Below are positions 51,739 to 60,874 of a stretch of DNA of 64,000 nucleotides, piece by piece. The DNA lies in NCBI GenBank assembly GCA_963723355.1, contig CAVRQQ010000024.1, positions 1 to 64,000 of the forward strand. Reading direction: 5' to 3'. The notes below the pieces were generated by a model. The model saw nothing but the letters and a program-made list of their open reading frames with translations, did not search any database and was not told where the DNA came from. Origin of the DNA: JAFDBW01 sp963723355 (GTDB taxonomy: Bacteria; Desulfobacterota; Desulfuromonadia; Desulfuromonadales; BM103). A program made the translations under genes and the position numbers. Each line of letters begins with the position of its first letter. Within the stretch, counting starts at the first letter, position 1.

Positions 51739-53088
51739 ATGCGTTATATCCCGCATACTGCCGCAGACGTGAGCGAGATGCTGGAACGGATCGGAGTCAA
51801 AAACCTCGAAGACCTGTTTGTCGAGGTGCCCGGTTCGGTTCGTCTCAAACGTCCCCTTGATCTGCCCGAAGCGCTCAGCGAGACTGAACTCCTGCGCGAA
51901 CTGAAAAAGCTGGCGGCAAAGAATGCAACACCGTCGACTCACATGAGTTTTCTCGGCGGCGGCGCCTACCATCACTTCAGCCCCGCTGCGATTGACCTGC
52001 TGGTATCACGCAGTGAATTTTACACCGCGTACACCCCGTACCAGCCGGAAATCAGCCAGGGGACCTTGCAGGCGATCTTTGAATTCCAGACCATGATCTG
52101 CCAACTGACCGGCATGGATGTCGCCAACGCCTCGATGTATGATGGGGCTTCGGCCTGTGCCGAAGCCGTCCTGATGGCGGTACGGCTGACCCGCCGCAAG
52201 CGGGTGCTTTTGTCGCGGGCACTCAACCCGCGCTACCGGGCAACCGTGGCGACCTATTGCCTGTATCTCGGCCTGGAACTGATCGACGTAGCTGTTGCCG
52301 ACGATGGCCGGACCGATCTCAAGGATCTGGCTGCCAAGCTCAATGACACAACGGCCGCGGTGGTTGCCGGTTACCCGAACTATTTCGGCGTAGTCGAAGA
52401 TCTTGCCGTGCTGTCTGAACGGGCCCACGAAGCGGGTGCCCGCATGGTGGCGGCGGTTGCAGAGCCGGTCGCTCTCGGCCTGCTTAAACCGCCCGGCGAA
52501 CTCGGGGCCGATATCGTTGCCGGCGACGGTCAGAGTTTCGGCCTGCCGCTTGCTTTCGGCGGCCCCTATGTTGGTTTCTTTACCGTGCGCCAGAAGGATT
52601 TGCGTGCGATGCCCGGCCGCCTGGTCGGTGAGACGACCGATCTGGACGGTCAGCGCGGGTTCGTGTTGACCCTGTCGACGCGCGAGCAGCATATCCGGCG
52701 CGAAAAGGCGACCTCGAACATCTGTTCGAATCAGGGCCTGTGCGCGCTGGTGACAACAATCTTCATGAGCCTGCTCGGCAAGCAGGGCCTTCGCGAGATG
52801 GCCGGACAGAATCTGGCCAAGGCTGCATATGCCCGTCAGCAGCTGGCCGGCGTCAAGGGCTTCAGCCTGGTATTTGACGGCCCGTCATTCAACGAATTTG
52901 TCGTCCGTTCCGTTGAACCGGTTGCAGACGTGCTTGGCCGTCTGGAGAAGAACGGCATCCTCGGCGGCATTGCCCTTGGTGATGACTATCCGGAGCTGGC
53001 TGATTGTTTCCTGGTTTGCGTAACCGAGCAGAACCAGCGCAGCGAGATTGATGCGCTGGTTGCTGCACTGCAGGGAGGTGCCGCATGA
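51739..53088 (+). CDS. gcvPA: Glycine dehydrogenase (decarboxylating) subunit 1, GcvPA
   Basis: 449 residues from 51739. MRYIPHTAADVSEMLERIGV, HMSFLGGGAYHHFSPAAID, FYTAYTPYQPEISQGTLQAIFEFQTMICQLTGMDVANASMYDG and TREQHIRREKATSNICSNQGL are diagnostic of the N-terminal half P-protein. It lacks the PLP Lys, which is in GcvPB. It overlaps gcvPB by four bases. Confidence 0.97.
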   Translation: MRYIPHTAADVSEMLERIGVKNLEDLFVEVPGSVRLKRPLDLPEALSETELLRELKKLAAKNATPSTHMSFLGGGAYHHFSPAAIDLLVSRSEFYTAYTPYQPEISQGTLQAIFEFQTMICQLTGMDVANASMYDGASACAEAVLMAVRLTRRKRVLLSRALNPRYRATVATYCLYLGLELIDVAVADDGRTDLKDLAAKLNDTTAAVVAGYPNYFGVVEDLAVLSERAHEAGARMVAAVAEPVALGLLKPPGELGADIVAGDGQSFGLPLAFGGPYVGFFTVRQKDLRAMPGRLVGETTDLDGQRGFVLTLSTREQHIRREKATSNICSNQGLCALVTTIFMSLLGKQGLREMAGQNLAKAAYARQQLAGVKGFSLVFDGPSFNEFVVRSVEPVADVLGRLEKNGILGGIALGDDYPELADCFLVCVTEQNQRSEIDALVAALQGGAA

Positions 53089-54560
53089 CGATCCTTGGTA
53101 ACAGCGGACTTGTCCTGAACGAAAAGCTGCTCTTTGAACATTCCGATCCAGGGCGCAAGGGCTACAGCTTGCCGAAGCTTGATGTGCCCGAAGCAACCCT
53201 GCCCGCCGAACTCTGTCGTGACGAAATCGCGGGTTTCCCGGAATTGTCCGAAGTCGATGTCGTTCGCCACTTCACGCGGCTGTCAACCTGGAACTACGGA
53301 GTCGATTCCGGGTTTTACCCTCTCGGTAGCTGTACCATGAAGTACAACCCCAAGGTGAACGAGATCGCGGCCCGTCTGCCGGGTCTCGCCGATCTCCATC
53401 CGGCGACCCCGCCGCATCTGGCCCAGGGCATCCTGGAGCTGATGGACAAGCTGCAGGCCTCGCTGGCTGAAGTCTCCGGTTTTGCCCGGGTCACCCTGCA
53501 GCCGGCGGCAGGTGCTCATGGTGAACTCGCCGGGATGCTGGTCATCCGCGCCTGGCATGAAGCGCGTCACAGCACGCGTTCGAAGGTGTTGATTCCCGAT
53601 ACGGCCCATGGCACCAACCCGGCCACTGCTACCCTGGCCGGTTACGATGTCGTGCCGATTGCTTCGGAAGGAATTCTCACGCTCGAAGAAGTCGAGGCGC
53701 ACATGGATGATGATGTCGCCGCGCTGATGGTGACCAACCCGAACACCCTTGGCCTGTTCGAAACGAATATCGAGGCGATCTGCAAGCTGGTCCACGACCG
53801 GGGCGGCCTGGTTTATTGCGACGGCGCCAACCTCAATGCCCTGATGGGCATCGCCCGGCCGGGGGATATGGGGATCGACGTCATGCACTTCAACCTGCAC
53901 AAGACCTTTTCCACGCCCCATGGCGGCGGTGGCCCGGGTGCAGGACCGGTGGGTGTCACGGAAGGAGCTGATCCCCTACCTGCCGGGGCCGGGTGTAGAG
54001 AACGGGTCGGCGACGAGTATCGCTTCGGGACCGACAATCCTGACTCGATCGGACGTCTGATGGCTTTCCACGGCAATGTCGGCATCATGGTGCGTGCCTA
54101 CTCCTATATCCGCAGCATGGGCGGTGCTGGTTTGAAGCACGCCAGTGAGATGGCAGTGCTCAACGCCAACTACATTCGGGCCCGGCTCGAGGGAGTCTAT
54201 GACCTGCCGTATAAAAACCGCTCACTGCATGAAGTCATTTTCTCGGACAAGGACCTTGAAGGTGGCTGCCATACCCTGGATGTCGCCAAACGGCTGATCG
54301 ACTATGGCTACCACCCGCCGACCATTTACTTCCCGCTGGTGGTCAAGGGTGCGATCATGATCGAACCGACCGAGACCGAGAGCCCGGATGTTCTCGACGA
54401 GTTCTGTGACGCCATGATCGCCATCGCCGGTGAAGCCCGTGACAATCCGGACCTGTTGCTCAAGGCGCCGATGCGGTCGAAGGTCAGAAGGCTTGACGAA
54501 ACCACGGCCGCGCGCAAACCCAGGTTGAAATGGCAGGGAAGCGAGTGGGAAAACAGGTAA
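53085..54560 (+). CDS. gcvPB: Glycine dehydrogenase (decarboxylating) subunit 2, GcvPB, with a compensated frame slip
   Basis: 491 residues. The PLP-binding Lys is in NLHKTFSTPHGGGGPGAGPVGV, preceded by NPNTLGLFE and DGANLNAL. Between 53961 and 54008 the translation (EGADPLPAGAGCRERV) does not match the family. The +1 frame there reads ELIPYLPGPGVEN, which does, so there is one surplus base near 53961 and one missing near 54004. The overall frame is kept. It decarboxylates glycine with GcvPA. Confidence 0.95.
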   Translation: MTILGNSGLVLNEKLLFEHSDPGRKGYSLPKLDVPEATLPAELCRDEIAGFPELSEVDVVRHFTRLSTWNYGVDSGFYPLGSCTMKYNPKVNEIAARLPGLADLHPATPPHLAQGILELMDKLQASLAEVSGFARVTLQPAAGAHGELAGMLVIRAWHEARHSTRSKVLIPDTAHGTNPATATLAGYDVVPIASEGILTLEEVEAHMDDDVAALMVTNPNTLGLFETNIEAICKLVHDRGGLVYCDGANLNALMGIARPGDMGIDVMHFNLHKTFSTPHGGGGPGAGPVGVTEGADPLPAGAGCRERVGDEYRFGTDNPDSIGRLMAFHGNVGIMVRAYSYIRSMGGAGLKHASEMAVLNANYIRARLEGVYDLPYKNRSLHEVIFSDKDLEGGCHTLDVAKRLIDYGYHPPTIYFPLVVKGAIMIEPTETESPDVLDEFCDAMIAIAGEARDNPDLLLKAPMRSKVRRLDETTAARKPRLKWQGSEWENR

Positions 54561-54577
54561 GAGGTAAGAGGTAAGCC
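54556..54577 (+). repeat. Heptanucleotide repeat tract (GGTAAGA type)
   Basis: GGTAAGA, GGTAAGA, GGTAAGC immediately around the gcvPB stop codon. Confidence 0.55.
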
Positions 54578-54580
54578 AGA

Positions 54581-54611
54581 GGGCCGGTCATTGATGACCG
54601 GCCCTTGTTTA
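54581..54611 (+). terminator. Terminator of the gcv cluster
   Basis: GGGCCGGTCAT / ATGACCGGCCC, tiny loop, then TTGTTT. Confidence 0.85.
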
Positions 54612-54667
54612 TCACAAAGACTTTACTGCGGATCGCTGACGTTCACAATTATCCAGGAGGAGGTCGG

Positions 54668-55570
54668 CTAATAGAGGCTGCGACGTTGATACCCGCTGCT
54701 GCCGCTCATCTGGTAATTGAATAAAGCCATGATGTGCAGGTATTCATTCGGGTAGGCCCTCGGCAGGGGCCCATAAGTGGCGCCCTGCCGGACGGCGCGT
54801 GTCACTTCATCGTCGAGGACGCGATAGCCGGAGCTTTCCATCAGGACGACGTCGGTGACGTTGCCGTCGCGATCGACCGTGATGCGAACCAGACAGGACC
54901 CTTGCTGGTTTCGGATTCTGGCCGATTCAGGGTAGTTCCATACCAAGTAAATCCTGTCACGGAAGCGGCGCATGAACGAGATCAGCATATCCTGCTGGGT
55001 GTCCATCCAGACCGTATCGCCGCGTTCGATGTCCTTTCGATATTTCTGTCGCCAGTCACGTTCAATCTGTGCCATGGCCTGGGGTGAGATCTGGGTCAGG
55101 GTCTCCAAGTCGGGAAGCCTTGGGGGGGGCTCGGTTTTCTTCTGTTTCCAGCCTTCAAGAGTCTCAGCGAGTGTCTGGTCAGATTCGTCGGCCTTCGGTT
55201 TCTCCGGTCGTGGTTCAGGTTGTGGCGGGGTTGGCGGCTGAGGTCTCGGCACCGGTTGGGGAGCCTGGACCACTGGCTCGCGATCCTCGGTGTCCTGCCC
55301 CTCCGGGGCGGTCTCTTTCTCTACGACCTGGTCCTTTTCAGCCAGGCGTTCGGCCGGTTTTTCACGAGGTTTTTCCAGCTCCTCACGAATCGGCAGGTCG
55401 AGTTCCCGATCAAGTGGTTGAGGAGGACGAACCTCGACGTAAACCGGCGGTGGAGCCACCTCCACCGGGAACAGCCTGTCCTTTGGCACCAGCAGGAGGA
55501 GCAGGTGCAGGAGCAGGGATAACAGGACAAACCCTGTGATTATGCGATTCTGTCTTTGTTCGGCAGTCAT
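54668..55570 (-). CDS. tonB: TonB family energy-transducing protein
   Basis: 300 residues. One N-terminal membrane helix (IITGFVLLSLLLHLLLLLV), a long Pro/Glu-rich periplasmic spacer (about residues 35-150), and a C-terminal TonB fold (ARIRNQQGSCLVRITVDRDGNVTDVVLMESSGYRVLDDEVTRAVRQGATYGPLP). It couples inner-membrane proton motive force to outer-membrane receptors. No exbB-exbD or receptor gene is adjacent. Confidence 0.88.
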   Translation of the reverse strand: MTAEQRQNRIITGFVLLSLLLHLLLLLVPKDRLFPVEVAPPPVYVEVRPPQPLDRELDLPIREELEKPREKPAERLAEKDQVVEKETAPEGQDTEDREPVVQAPQPVPRPQPPTPPQPEPRPEKPKADESDQTLAETLEGWKQKKTEPPPRLPDLETLTQISPQAMAQIERDWRQKYRKDIERGDTVWMDTQQDMLISFMRRFRDRIYLVWNYPESARIRNQQGSCLVRITVDRDGNVTDVVLMESSGYRVLDDEVTRAVRQGATYGPLPRAYPNEYLHIMALFNYQMSGSSGYQRRSLY

Positions 55571-55738
55571 GGCGTCAATAATTTACAAACTCGTAATTAT
55601 ATTACAAGAGGGTGGTAACTGCCAGTGTCGAATAGGCCGGCCTTTGGTCATGTCCCAGGGGAAATAAGTTGACGATTTACAGGCCTTCCGGTATATTTTT
55701 GGTCTTTAATAAAACCCTGTTTGAAGGAGGAAATGTCG

Positions 55739-56740
55739 ATGCATCTCGTTGACCAGATCAAGGCAAAAGCCCGCACCAGTCTCCAGACGGTTGTGCTTCC
55801 TGAAAGTTACGATGATCGCATGATCCAGGCCGCTGAAGTGATTGTCGGCGACAGTCTGGCAAAAGTTGTCCTGCTCGGCGACCCGGCCACTCTCGAAGCC
55901 AAGGCTGGTGAACTGGGGGTCTCACTCGCAGGCGTCGAGATCGTCGATCCGAAGAATGCCGCCAGCCTGGAAAATTATGTCGCCGAAATGGTTAAGCTGC
56001 GCGAAAAGAAGGGGATGACGCCCGACCAGGCCCGCGAAACTCTGACCGGCGAAGACAACCTTTTCTTCGGCGCAATGATGGTGCATAAGGGTGATGCCGG
56101 CGGTATGGTTGCCGGTGCCTACAACACCACCGGTGATGTCCTGCGCGCCGCCTTCCAGGTGATCGGTACCGCTCCAGGTATGAAGACCGTGTCTTCGGTC
56201 TTCCTGATGGTGACCAAGAACCCCGACTTCGGTGAGAACGGTGTGCTCTGCTTCGCTGACTGTGCGGTCAACCCGAATCCGAATGCCCAGGCACTGGCCG
56301 AGATTGCCGTCTCCACTGCGAGCAGCTGCAAGAGCTTCCTCGGCGTTGACGCCCGCGTGGCAATGCTCTCTTTCTCTACCAAGGGCAGCGCCAGCCACGA
56401 GGATTGTGACAAGGTCCTTGAAGCCCTCGAGATTGCCAGGAAGCTGGCCCCGGAGCTGCAGATCGATGGTGAACTGCAAGCCGACGCGGCGTTGCTGCCC
56501 AAGGTTGGGGAGAAGAAAGCCCCCGGTTCTGCCGTGGCCGGCAAAGCAAACACCCTGATCTTCCCCGATCTCGATGCCGGCAATATCGGCTACAAGCTGG
56601 TTGAGCGCGTCGCTGGCGCCGAGGCTGTCGGACCTATCGTGCAGGGGCTCGCCAAGCCGGTCAACGATCTCTCGCGCGGCTGTTCGGTTGACGACATCGT
56701 TTCCGTCTCGGCGATTACAGCTGTCCAGGCACAAGGCTGA
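55739..56740 (+). CDS. pta: Phosphate acetyltransferase Pta
   Basis: 333 residues from the ATG at 55739, eight bases after GGAGG; an ATG two codons earlier is too close to that box. Short-form Pta with VVLPESYDDRMIQAAEVI, GGMVAGAYNTTGDVLRAAFQVIGT, FADCAVNPNPNAQALAEIA, and GSAVAGKANTLIFPDLDAGNIGYKLVER. It exchanges acetyl-CoA and acetyl phosphate. It partners AckA 2.3 kb away, on the opposite strand. Confidence 0.96.
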   Translation: MHLVDQIKAKARTSLQTVVLPESYDDRMIQAAEVIVGDSLAKVVLLGDPATLEAKAGELGVSLAGVEIVDPKNAASLENYVAEMVKLREKKGMTPDQARETLTGEDNLFFGAMMVHKGDAGGMVAGAYNTTGDVLRAAFQVIGTAPGMKTVSSVFLMVTKNPDFGENGVLCFADCAVNPNPNAQALAEIAVSTASSCKSFLGVDARVAMLSFSTKGSASHEDCDKVLEALEIARKLAPELQIDGELQADAALLPKVGEKKAPGSAVAGKANTLIFPDLDAGNIGYKLVERVAGAEAVGPIVQGLAKPVNDLSRGCSVDDIVSVSAITAVQAQG

Positions 56741-56863
56741 TCCCCGGTTGTTTGTCTTATCACAGTTTTTTGTCTACATTGGGGCTGGTGTTATGCATCA
56801 GCCCTAATGCTGTACCTTTATTATTACTAAAATTGTAGGAATTGCTTTTGCTGGGGGAAGTGC

Positions 56864-58987
56864 ATGCTCATCTACGAAGCTGAAGGCTTTCTTGAAGTCG
56901 AAGCCGACAGTATCAACCAGCTCTGCCGATCCCGGGACCACATCACTTTCGGTGACACCGAGGGGAATGGTTTCGACGTTCACACCATCCTTTGCGATTT
57001 TCAGGACAGCTCCCAATCGCGTTGTTACATTGCTTTTCATGACAAAGCATTGAAGAAGGCCCTGGTTTTCTCGGTCAGAAGCCCGGGAGAGATTTCTGCG
57101 TGGCAACATGGGCATGACACACTGACCGGGCTGGGTTACCGGCTTGATGAGCTCAATCTCAGGCTCAGCCCGGCTATGCTTGAAGTTGTCCTGCGTGATA
57201 TCCCGGGGCTCGCGTCGCCCGATGAGGCACGTAAGCTGAGGGATGAAAGTGCCCGGCTGCTGGCCGAGTTGCAGGAGGCGGTTGAGACAGATCCAAGCAG
57301 TGCCGCCGGTCGCAAAGCCGCTCTCAAGCTCGGTGCCGAGCAACGTCTGGCAGAGCGGGTTGAAGAGCTTCGACAACTCATGATCGATACGCTGTCTCCG
57401 GCAGAACATCGCGATGCCGATGGCGAAGCGATGATGGAGCAGGTCACGGATCTTACGGCCAGGCTGGAGGTCGCGGAAAGCCTTGTTGAACAGGAGCGCA
57501 AGCAGAGAGAAATAAGCGAGTCGATTACCGAAGCTGCCGAGAAACGGATTCAGGAGCTCGAAGAAATTTTCATCGAGTTTGAGACCCGGTCGGCCGGTGA
57601 AATCAAACAGAAACGTAAAATTATCGCTCTGCAGAAGCGGGTTAAAGAACTTGAAGGTCAGTTGACGTTGGTCTCCGATGAGCTGGTCACCGAACGTCAC
57701 AAACAGGAGCAGTTTGTCACGGATGTCAAGCAGGCTCATGCGCAAATTGCAGAACTGGAAGACAGTCTGCAAAACACCGAACAGCTGTTGGCGGCCAGTT
57801 ATGATCAACTGGCGCAGGAGCAGTCCTTGAGTCGCCAGCTAGAAACCTCTTTCAGGGATGCAGAAGGCCGCACTCGTCAGCTCGAAGAAGAGGTCCAAGG
57901 CTTCGAAGAAGAGATTGAAGTCCTCGCTGAACAGAATGCCCGGATTGACGAAGCGGACAAAACTACTGAAGAATTGCAATCACAGCTTGCAAAACTGCAA
58001 AGTGAGATGCGCGATCTCCGGCAAGAGCATCAGCAAGAATGCACTCTCCGTGAACGTCTGGAAAAAACCGCGACCGAAGACCAGAGGCAAATACGAGAAC
58101 TTGAGGAAGACCTGCAAGAAGCCAGAAAACAGGCTTCAGTGGCAACGGCTGAAGTGACTGTCAGTGAGCAAACGGAGTCTCTGAAAGATGAACTTGATGA
58201 TCTGAAACACCGATTGCGCGAAGAGCAGGCCGGTAAGGAGAACATTGAGCGTGAACTTGCAGAGGCCCACAAGATAATTGACTCACTCGAGCAGATGGTC
58301 ATGGAGACAGAACAGGCAGCTTCCATGGAAAAAGCGAAAAGACCGGAGGATTCGCCTGAGTTTCTCGCGCTTAGCGCAGAAATTGCACTGCTCAAGGAAC
58401 AAATCGCCCAGGAAACAGCGAAACGGGAGGAGCTTGCCGAAGAACTTGCCGAAGCTGAGAAAAAATTGGCAGACAGGGACAGTTCTGCAGGAAAGAGGTC
58501 GTTAAACGAGAACGTCCCGGCTGTGGTTGATTCTGAAACTGCTGAAGCGACAGGGGACAGCAAGCCGACCAGGTCGAGCAAACCGCTGCCACACGAGTTG
58601 CGACCGGCGCCGGACAAAAAGGCTTTATTTCATCCGGACTGGGACCTGGAAGGGCTGCCGTGCCAATCCGCAGAGCAGGTGGTCAGGGCGTGGGAGACAG
58701 TCTTTAACGTGCAGATTTCCCTGGAAGGCTACCCCTCGCAATATTGCATGGCTTTCCTGGTGGTGTTGCGGATTGACAATAAAAAGAAGTTGTTCATGGT
58801 CTACCGCCTCAAGCAGAGCAAGCACACGCTCGTCTGTGTCCCTGCGACACCCCCGGCCAACGAAACCGATTTGAAAAAAGCCATTGATGCGGGGCTGACG
58901 TTTCTGCAGAGAAGCGGTTTTCAGATGGAAAAAATGCCGGAAGAGTATATTTCCAGTAGCCTAGGGAGTTATTTCCTGAAGGGGTGA
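56864..58987 (+). CDS. Large coiled-coil protein of unknown function
   Basis: 707 residues. Residues 1-120 form a globular segment (EVEADSINQLCRSRDHITFGDTEGNGFDVHTILCDF ... ISAWQHGHDTLTGLGYRLDELNL). Residues of about 125-560 are almost unbroken heptad coiled coil rich in E, L, Q and R. A linker follows, then a second globular domain at about 600-707 (HPDWDLEGLPCQSAEQVVRAWETVFNVQISLEGYPSQYCMAFLVVLR ... SSLGSYFLKG). There is no signal peptide, membrane helix or Walker motif, so it is not an SMC ATPase. I do not recognise the family. Confidence 0.8.
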   Translation: MLIYEAEGFLEVEADSINQLCRSRDHITFGDTEGNGFDVHTILCDFQDSSQSRCYIAFHDKALKKALVFSVRSPGEISAWQHGHDTLTGLGYRLDELNLRLSPAMLEVVLRDIPGLASPDEARKLRDESARLLAELQEAVETDPSSAAGRKAALKLGAEQRLAERVEELRQLMIDTLSPAEHRDADGEAMMEQVTDLTARLEVAESLVEQERKQREISESITEAAEKRIQELEEIFIEFETRSAGEIKQKRKIIALQKRVKELEGQLTLVSDELVTERHKQEQFVTDVKQAHAQIAELEDSLQNTEQLLAASYDQLAQEQSLSRQLETSFRDAEGRTRQLEEEVQGFEEEIEVLAEQNARIDEADKTTEELQSQLAKLQSEMRDLRQEHQQECTLRERLEKTATEDQRQIRELEEDLQEARKQASVATAEVTVSEQTESLKDELDDLKHRLREEQAGKENIERELAEAHKIIDSLEQMVMETEQAASMEKAKRPEDSPEFLALSAEIALLKEQIAQETAKREELAEELAEAEKKLADRDSSAGKRSLNENVPAVVDSETAEATGDSKPTRSSKPLPHELRPAPDKKALFHPDWDLEGLPCQSAEQVVRAWETVFNVQISLEGYPSQYCMAFLVVLRIDNKKKLFMVYRLKQSKHTLVCVPATPPANETDLKKAIDAGLTFLQRSGFQMEKMPEEYISSSLGSYFLKG

Positions 58988-59008
58988 GCCTAGGCCAAAT
59001 CAGGCCGG

Positions 59009-59048
59009 AATGAGGAAAGGCCAGGGTTCCCCCTGGCCTTTCCTCATT
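59009..59048. terminator. Bidirectional terminator between the coiled-coil gene and ackA
   Basis: AATGAGGAAAGGCCAGGG pairs perfectly with CCCTGGCCTTTCCTCATT around a 4-base loop. Both genes converge on it. Confidence 0.9.
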
Positions 59049-59056
59049 TACATCTG

Positions 59057-60325
59057 CTATTTGCGTTGAAAATCGCTTGAAGAGAAGCTGTATTTGAAGT
59101 TCATGTGATCCGTATAGGTCCCTTCCAGGATGGCGACCACATCTTCAGTGAAGACGAGTTCCTCGTCAGTCGGGATGACGAAGACTTTTACCGGCGAATC
59201 AGGGGTGGTGATGACGCTTTCTTCCTTGCGGGTCATGGTGTTCCGGTTTTTCTCCCGGTCGAGGATGATCCCCATAAATTCGAGACCCTCCAGTGCCTTC
59301 TCGCGAATCAGCCAACCCATCTCGCCAACTCCGGCAGTAAACACCACGGCATCGATGCCCCCGGTTGCCGCGGCATAAGAGCCGATGTACTTCTTGAGCC
59401 GATAGGCCTCCACATCCAGGGCCAGCTGGCATCTCGGACAGCTGCCGTCCTCGGCGCCCTCAATCACATCCCGGCGGTCGGTAAATTGGCCGGTAATCCC
59501 CAGAATGCCGGCTTTCTTGTTGAGAACGCTGTCGATCTCTTTCGGGCTCAGACCTTCCTTTTCCATGATGAACCCGGGGATGGCCGGATCAAGGTCGCCG
59601 CAGCGGGTCCCCATGACAGCGCCTTCCAGCGGAGTCAGGCCCATCGATGTGTCGACGGAGATGCCGTTTTTGATCGCTGTGTGGGAGACGCCGTTACCGA
59701 TGTGCATGGTGATGATGTTGCAGTCTTTCGGGGCCTTGCCGAGCATAACGGCAGCGCGCTTGGAAACGTAAAGGTGGCTGGTGCCGTGGAAGCCATAGCG
59801 GCGAACGCCATGCTTTTCGTACCATTCGTAAGGGACCGCATAGGTATAGGCGGCCTCGGGCATGGTCTGGTGAAAGGCCGTATCGAAGATGGCGATGTGG
59901 GGAACCTCGGGCAGGACCGCCTGGGCCGCTTCGATCCCCGAGATGTTCGGCGGGTTGTGCAGGGGTGCCAGGTGCTGGACATCCTTGATCGCCTGGAGGA
60001 CGTTATTGTCGATTTGCACCGAGCAGGTGAATTTCTCCCCGCCGTGCACGACGCGGTGACCGACAGCGGATATCTGGGTGATTTCGCTGACCACACCGTA
60101 CTTTTGATCGGTCAGGGTCTTGATGATCAAATGAATCGCAACCTGGTGATCGGGGCACTCATATTCTTCACGGTAGGTTTCCCGCCCGGGGACTTCATGA
60201 ATGATGAAAGAGTCGCCAATCGTGACACGCTCGACCATGCCCTTGGCGATCACTTCCTTCTTCTCCCAGTCGTAGAGCTGGTATTTTACCGATGAGCTGC
60301 CACAATTCAGGGCCAGAATATCCAT
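59057..60325 (-). CDS. ackA: Acetate kinase AckA
   Basis: 422 residues from the ATG at 60325 (MDILALNCGSSSVKYQLYDW), eight bases after GGAGG. Signature 1 is LNCGSSSVKY; signature 2 region is VGHRVVHGGEKF; further GFHGTSHLYVS, MHIGNGVSHTAIKNG, DTSMGLTPLEGAVMGTRCGDLDPAIP and FTAGVGEMG. It makes ATP from acetyl phosphate or activates acetate. Forms the acetate node with Pta. Confidence 0.96.
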   Translation of the reverse strand: MDILALNCGSSSVKYQLYDWEKKEVIAKGMVERVTIGDSFIIHEVPGRETYREEYECPDHQVAIHLIIKTLTDQKYGVVSEITQISAVGHRVVHGGEKFTCSVQIDNNVLQAIKDVQHLAPLHNPPNISGIEAAQAVLPEVPHIAIFDTAFHQTMPEAAYTYAVPYEWYEKHGVRRYGFHGTSHLYVSKRAAVMLGKAPKDCNIITMHIGNGVSHTAIKNGISVDTSMGLTPLEGAVMGTRCGDLDPAIPGFIMEKEGLSPKEIDSVLNKKAGILGITGQFTDRRDVIEGAEDGSCPRCQLALDVEAYRLKKYIGSYAAATGGIDAVVFTAGVGEMGWLIREKALEGLEFMGIILDREKNRNTMTRKEESVITTPDSPVKVFVIPTDEELVFTEDVVAILEGTYTDHMNFKYSFSSSDFQRK

Positions 60326-60611
60326 ATCCACTTCCTCCAGATTTAAGGGTTATCGTTTTTTTTGAAAGTTAAAAAACAGAATGCTGTTTTAAAGCTAAAA
60401 TTTTAGTCGGGTTTAAATTTTTGTTAAGTCAGGTTTTATCTGGCCTAGAAGGCTTAAAACATGTTGTGAAAGCCTAATAGAAGGTCGGCAAAATTGCAAG
60501 TATTTTCAGGTTTGGAGGTTTCGCTGTTTGGGCTGGACAGAATTGGTCTGTTGCGGTAAACTCCCCCGAAAAGTTTCGGCACCAACAAATTATCAAGAGG
60601 AGGAAAGTTCC

Positions 60612-60782
60612 ATGGCCTACACAATCAACGATGAGTGTATCAATTGCGCCGCCTGTGCAGACACCTGCCCGGTTGACGCGATCAGCGAGCAGGGTGATGT
60701 GCATGTGATCGACGCTGCGCTCTGCACCGACTGTGGTGCTTGTGTTGACAGCTGCCCCGTCGACGCGATTGAAGCTCCCTGA
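60612..60782 (+). CDS. 2[4Fe-4S] ferredoxin
   Basis: 56 residues, two complete cluster motifs CINCAACADTCP and CTDCGACVDSCP, each followed by VDAI. GAGGAGGAAAG precedes the ATG. A clostridial-type low-potential electron carrier. It is not HgcB: the N-terminal and C-terminal extra cysteines of that protein are absent. Confidence 0.96.
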   Translation: MAYTINDECINCAACADTCPVDAISEQGDVHVIDAALCTDCGACVDSCPVDAIEAP

Positions 60783-60818
60783 GCAACAATGTAATTTTAG
60801 GGTTGGATGCAAAAAGTA

Positions 60819-60856
60819 AAGGCCGCACCTGCTTCTCAGGTGCGGCCTTATTTTTA
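60819..60856 (+). terminator. Terminator after the ferredoxin gene
   Basis: AAGGCCGCACCTG / CAGGTGCGGCCTT, five-base loop, ATTTTTAT tail. It also lies at the end of the convergent DUF3426 gene. Confidence 0.88.
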
Positions 60857-60874
60857 TGCTGGCTGTGTGTTCGT

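Noticed and set aside
59105..60295. 396-codon open frame opposite ackA
   Set aside because: Antisense shadow of acetate kinase; no ribosome site or recognisable domain.
60612..60782. Ferredoxin gene as the missing hgcB
   Set aside because: It is a plain 56-residue 2[4Fe-4S] ferredoxin without the extra N-terminal and C-terminal cysteines of HgcB, and it is 23 kb away.
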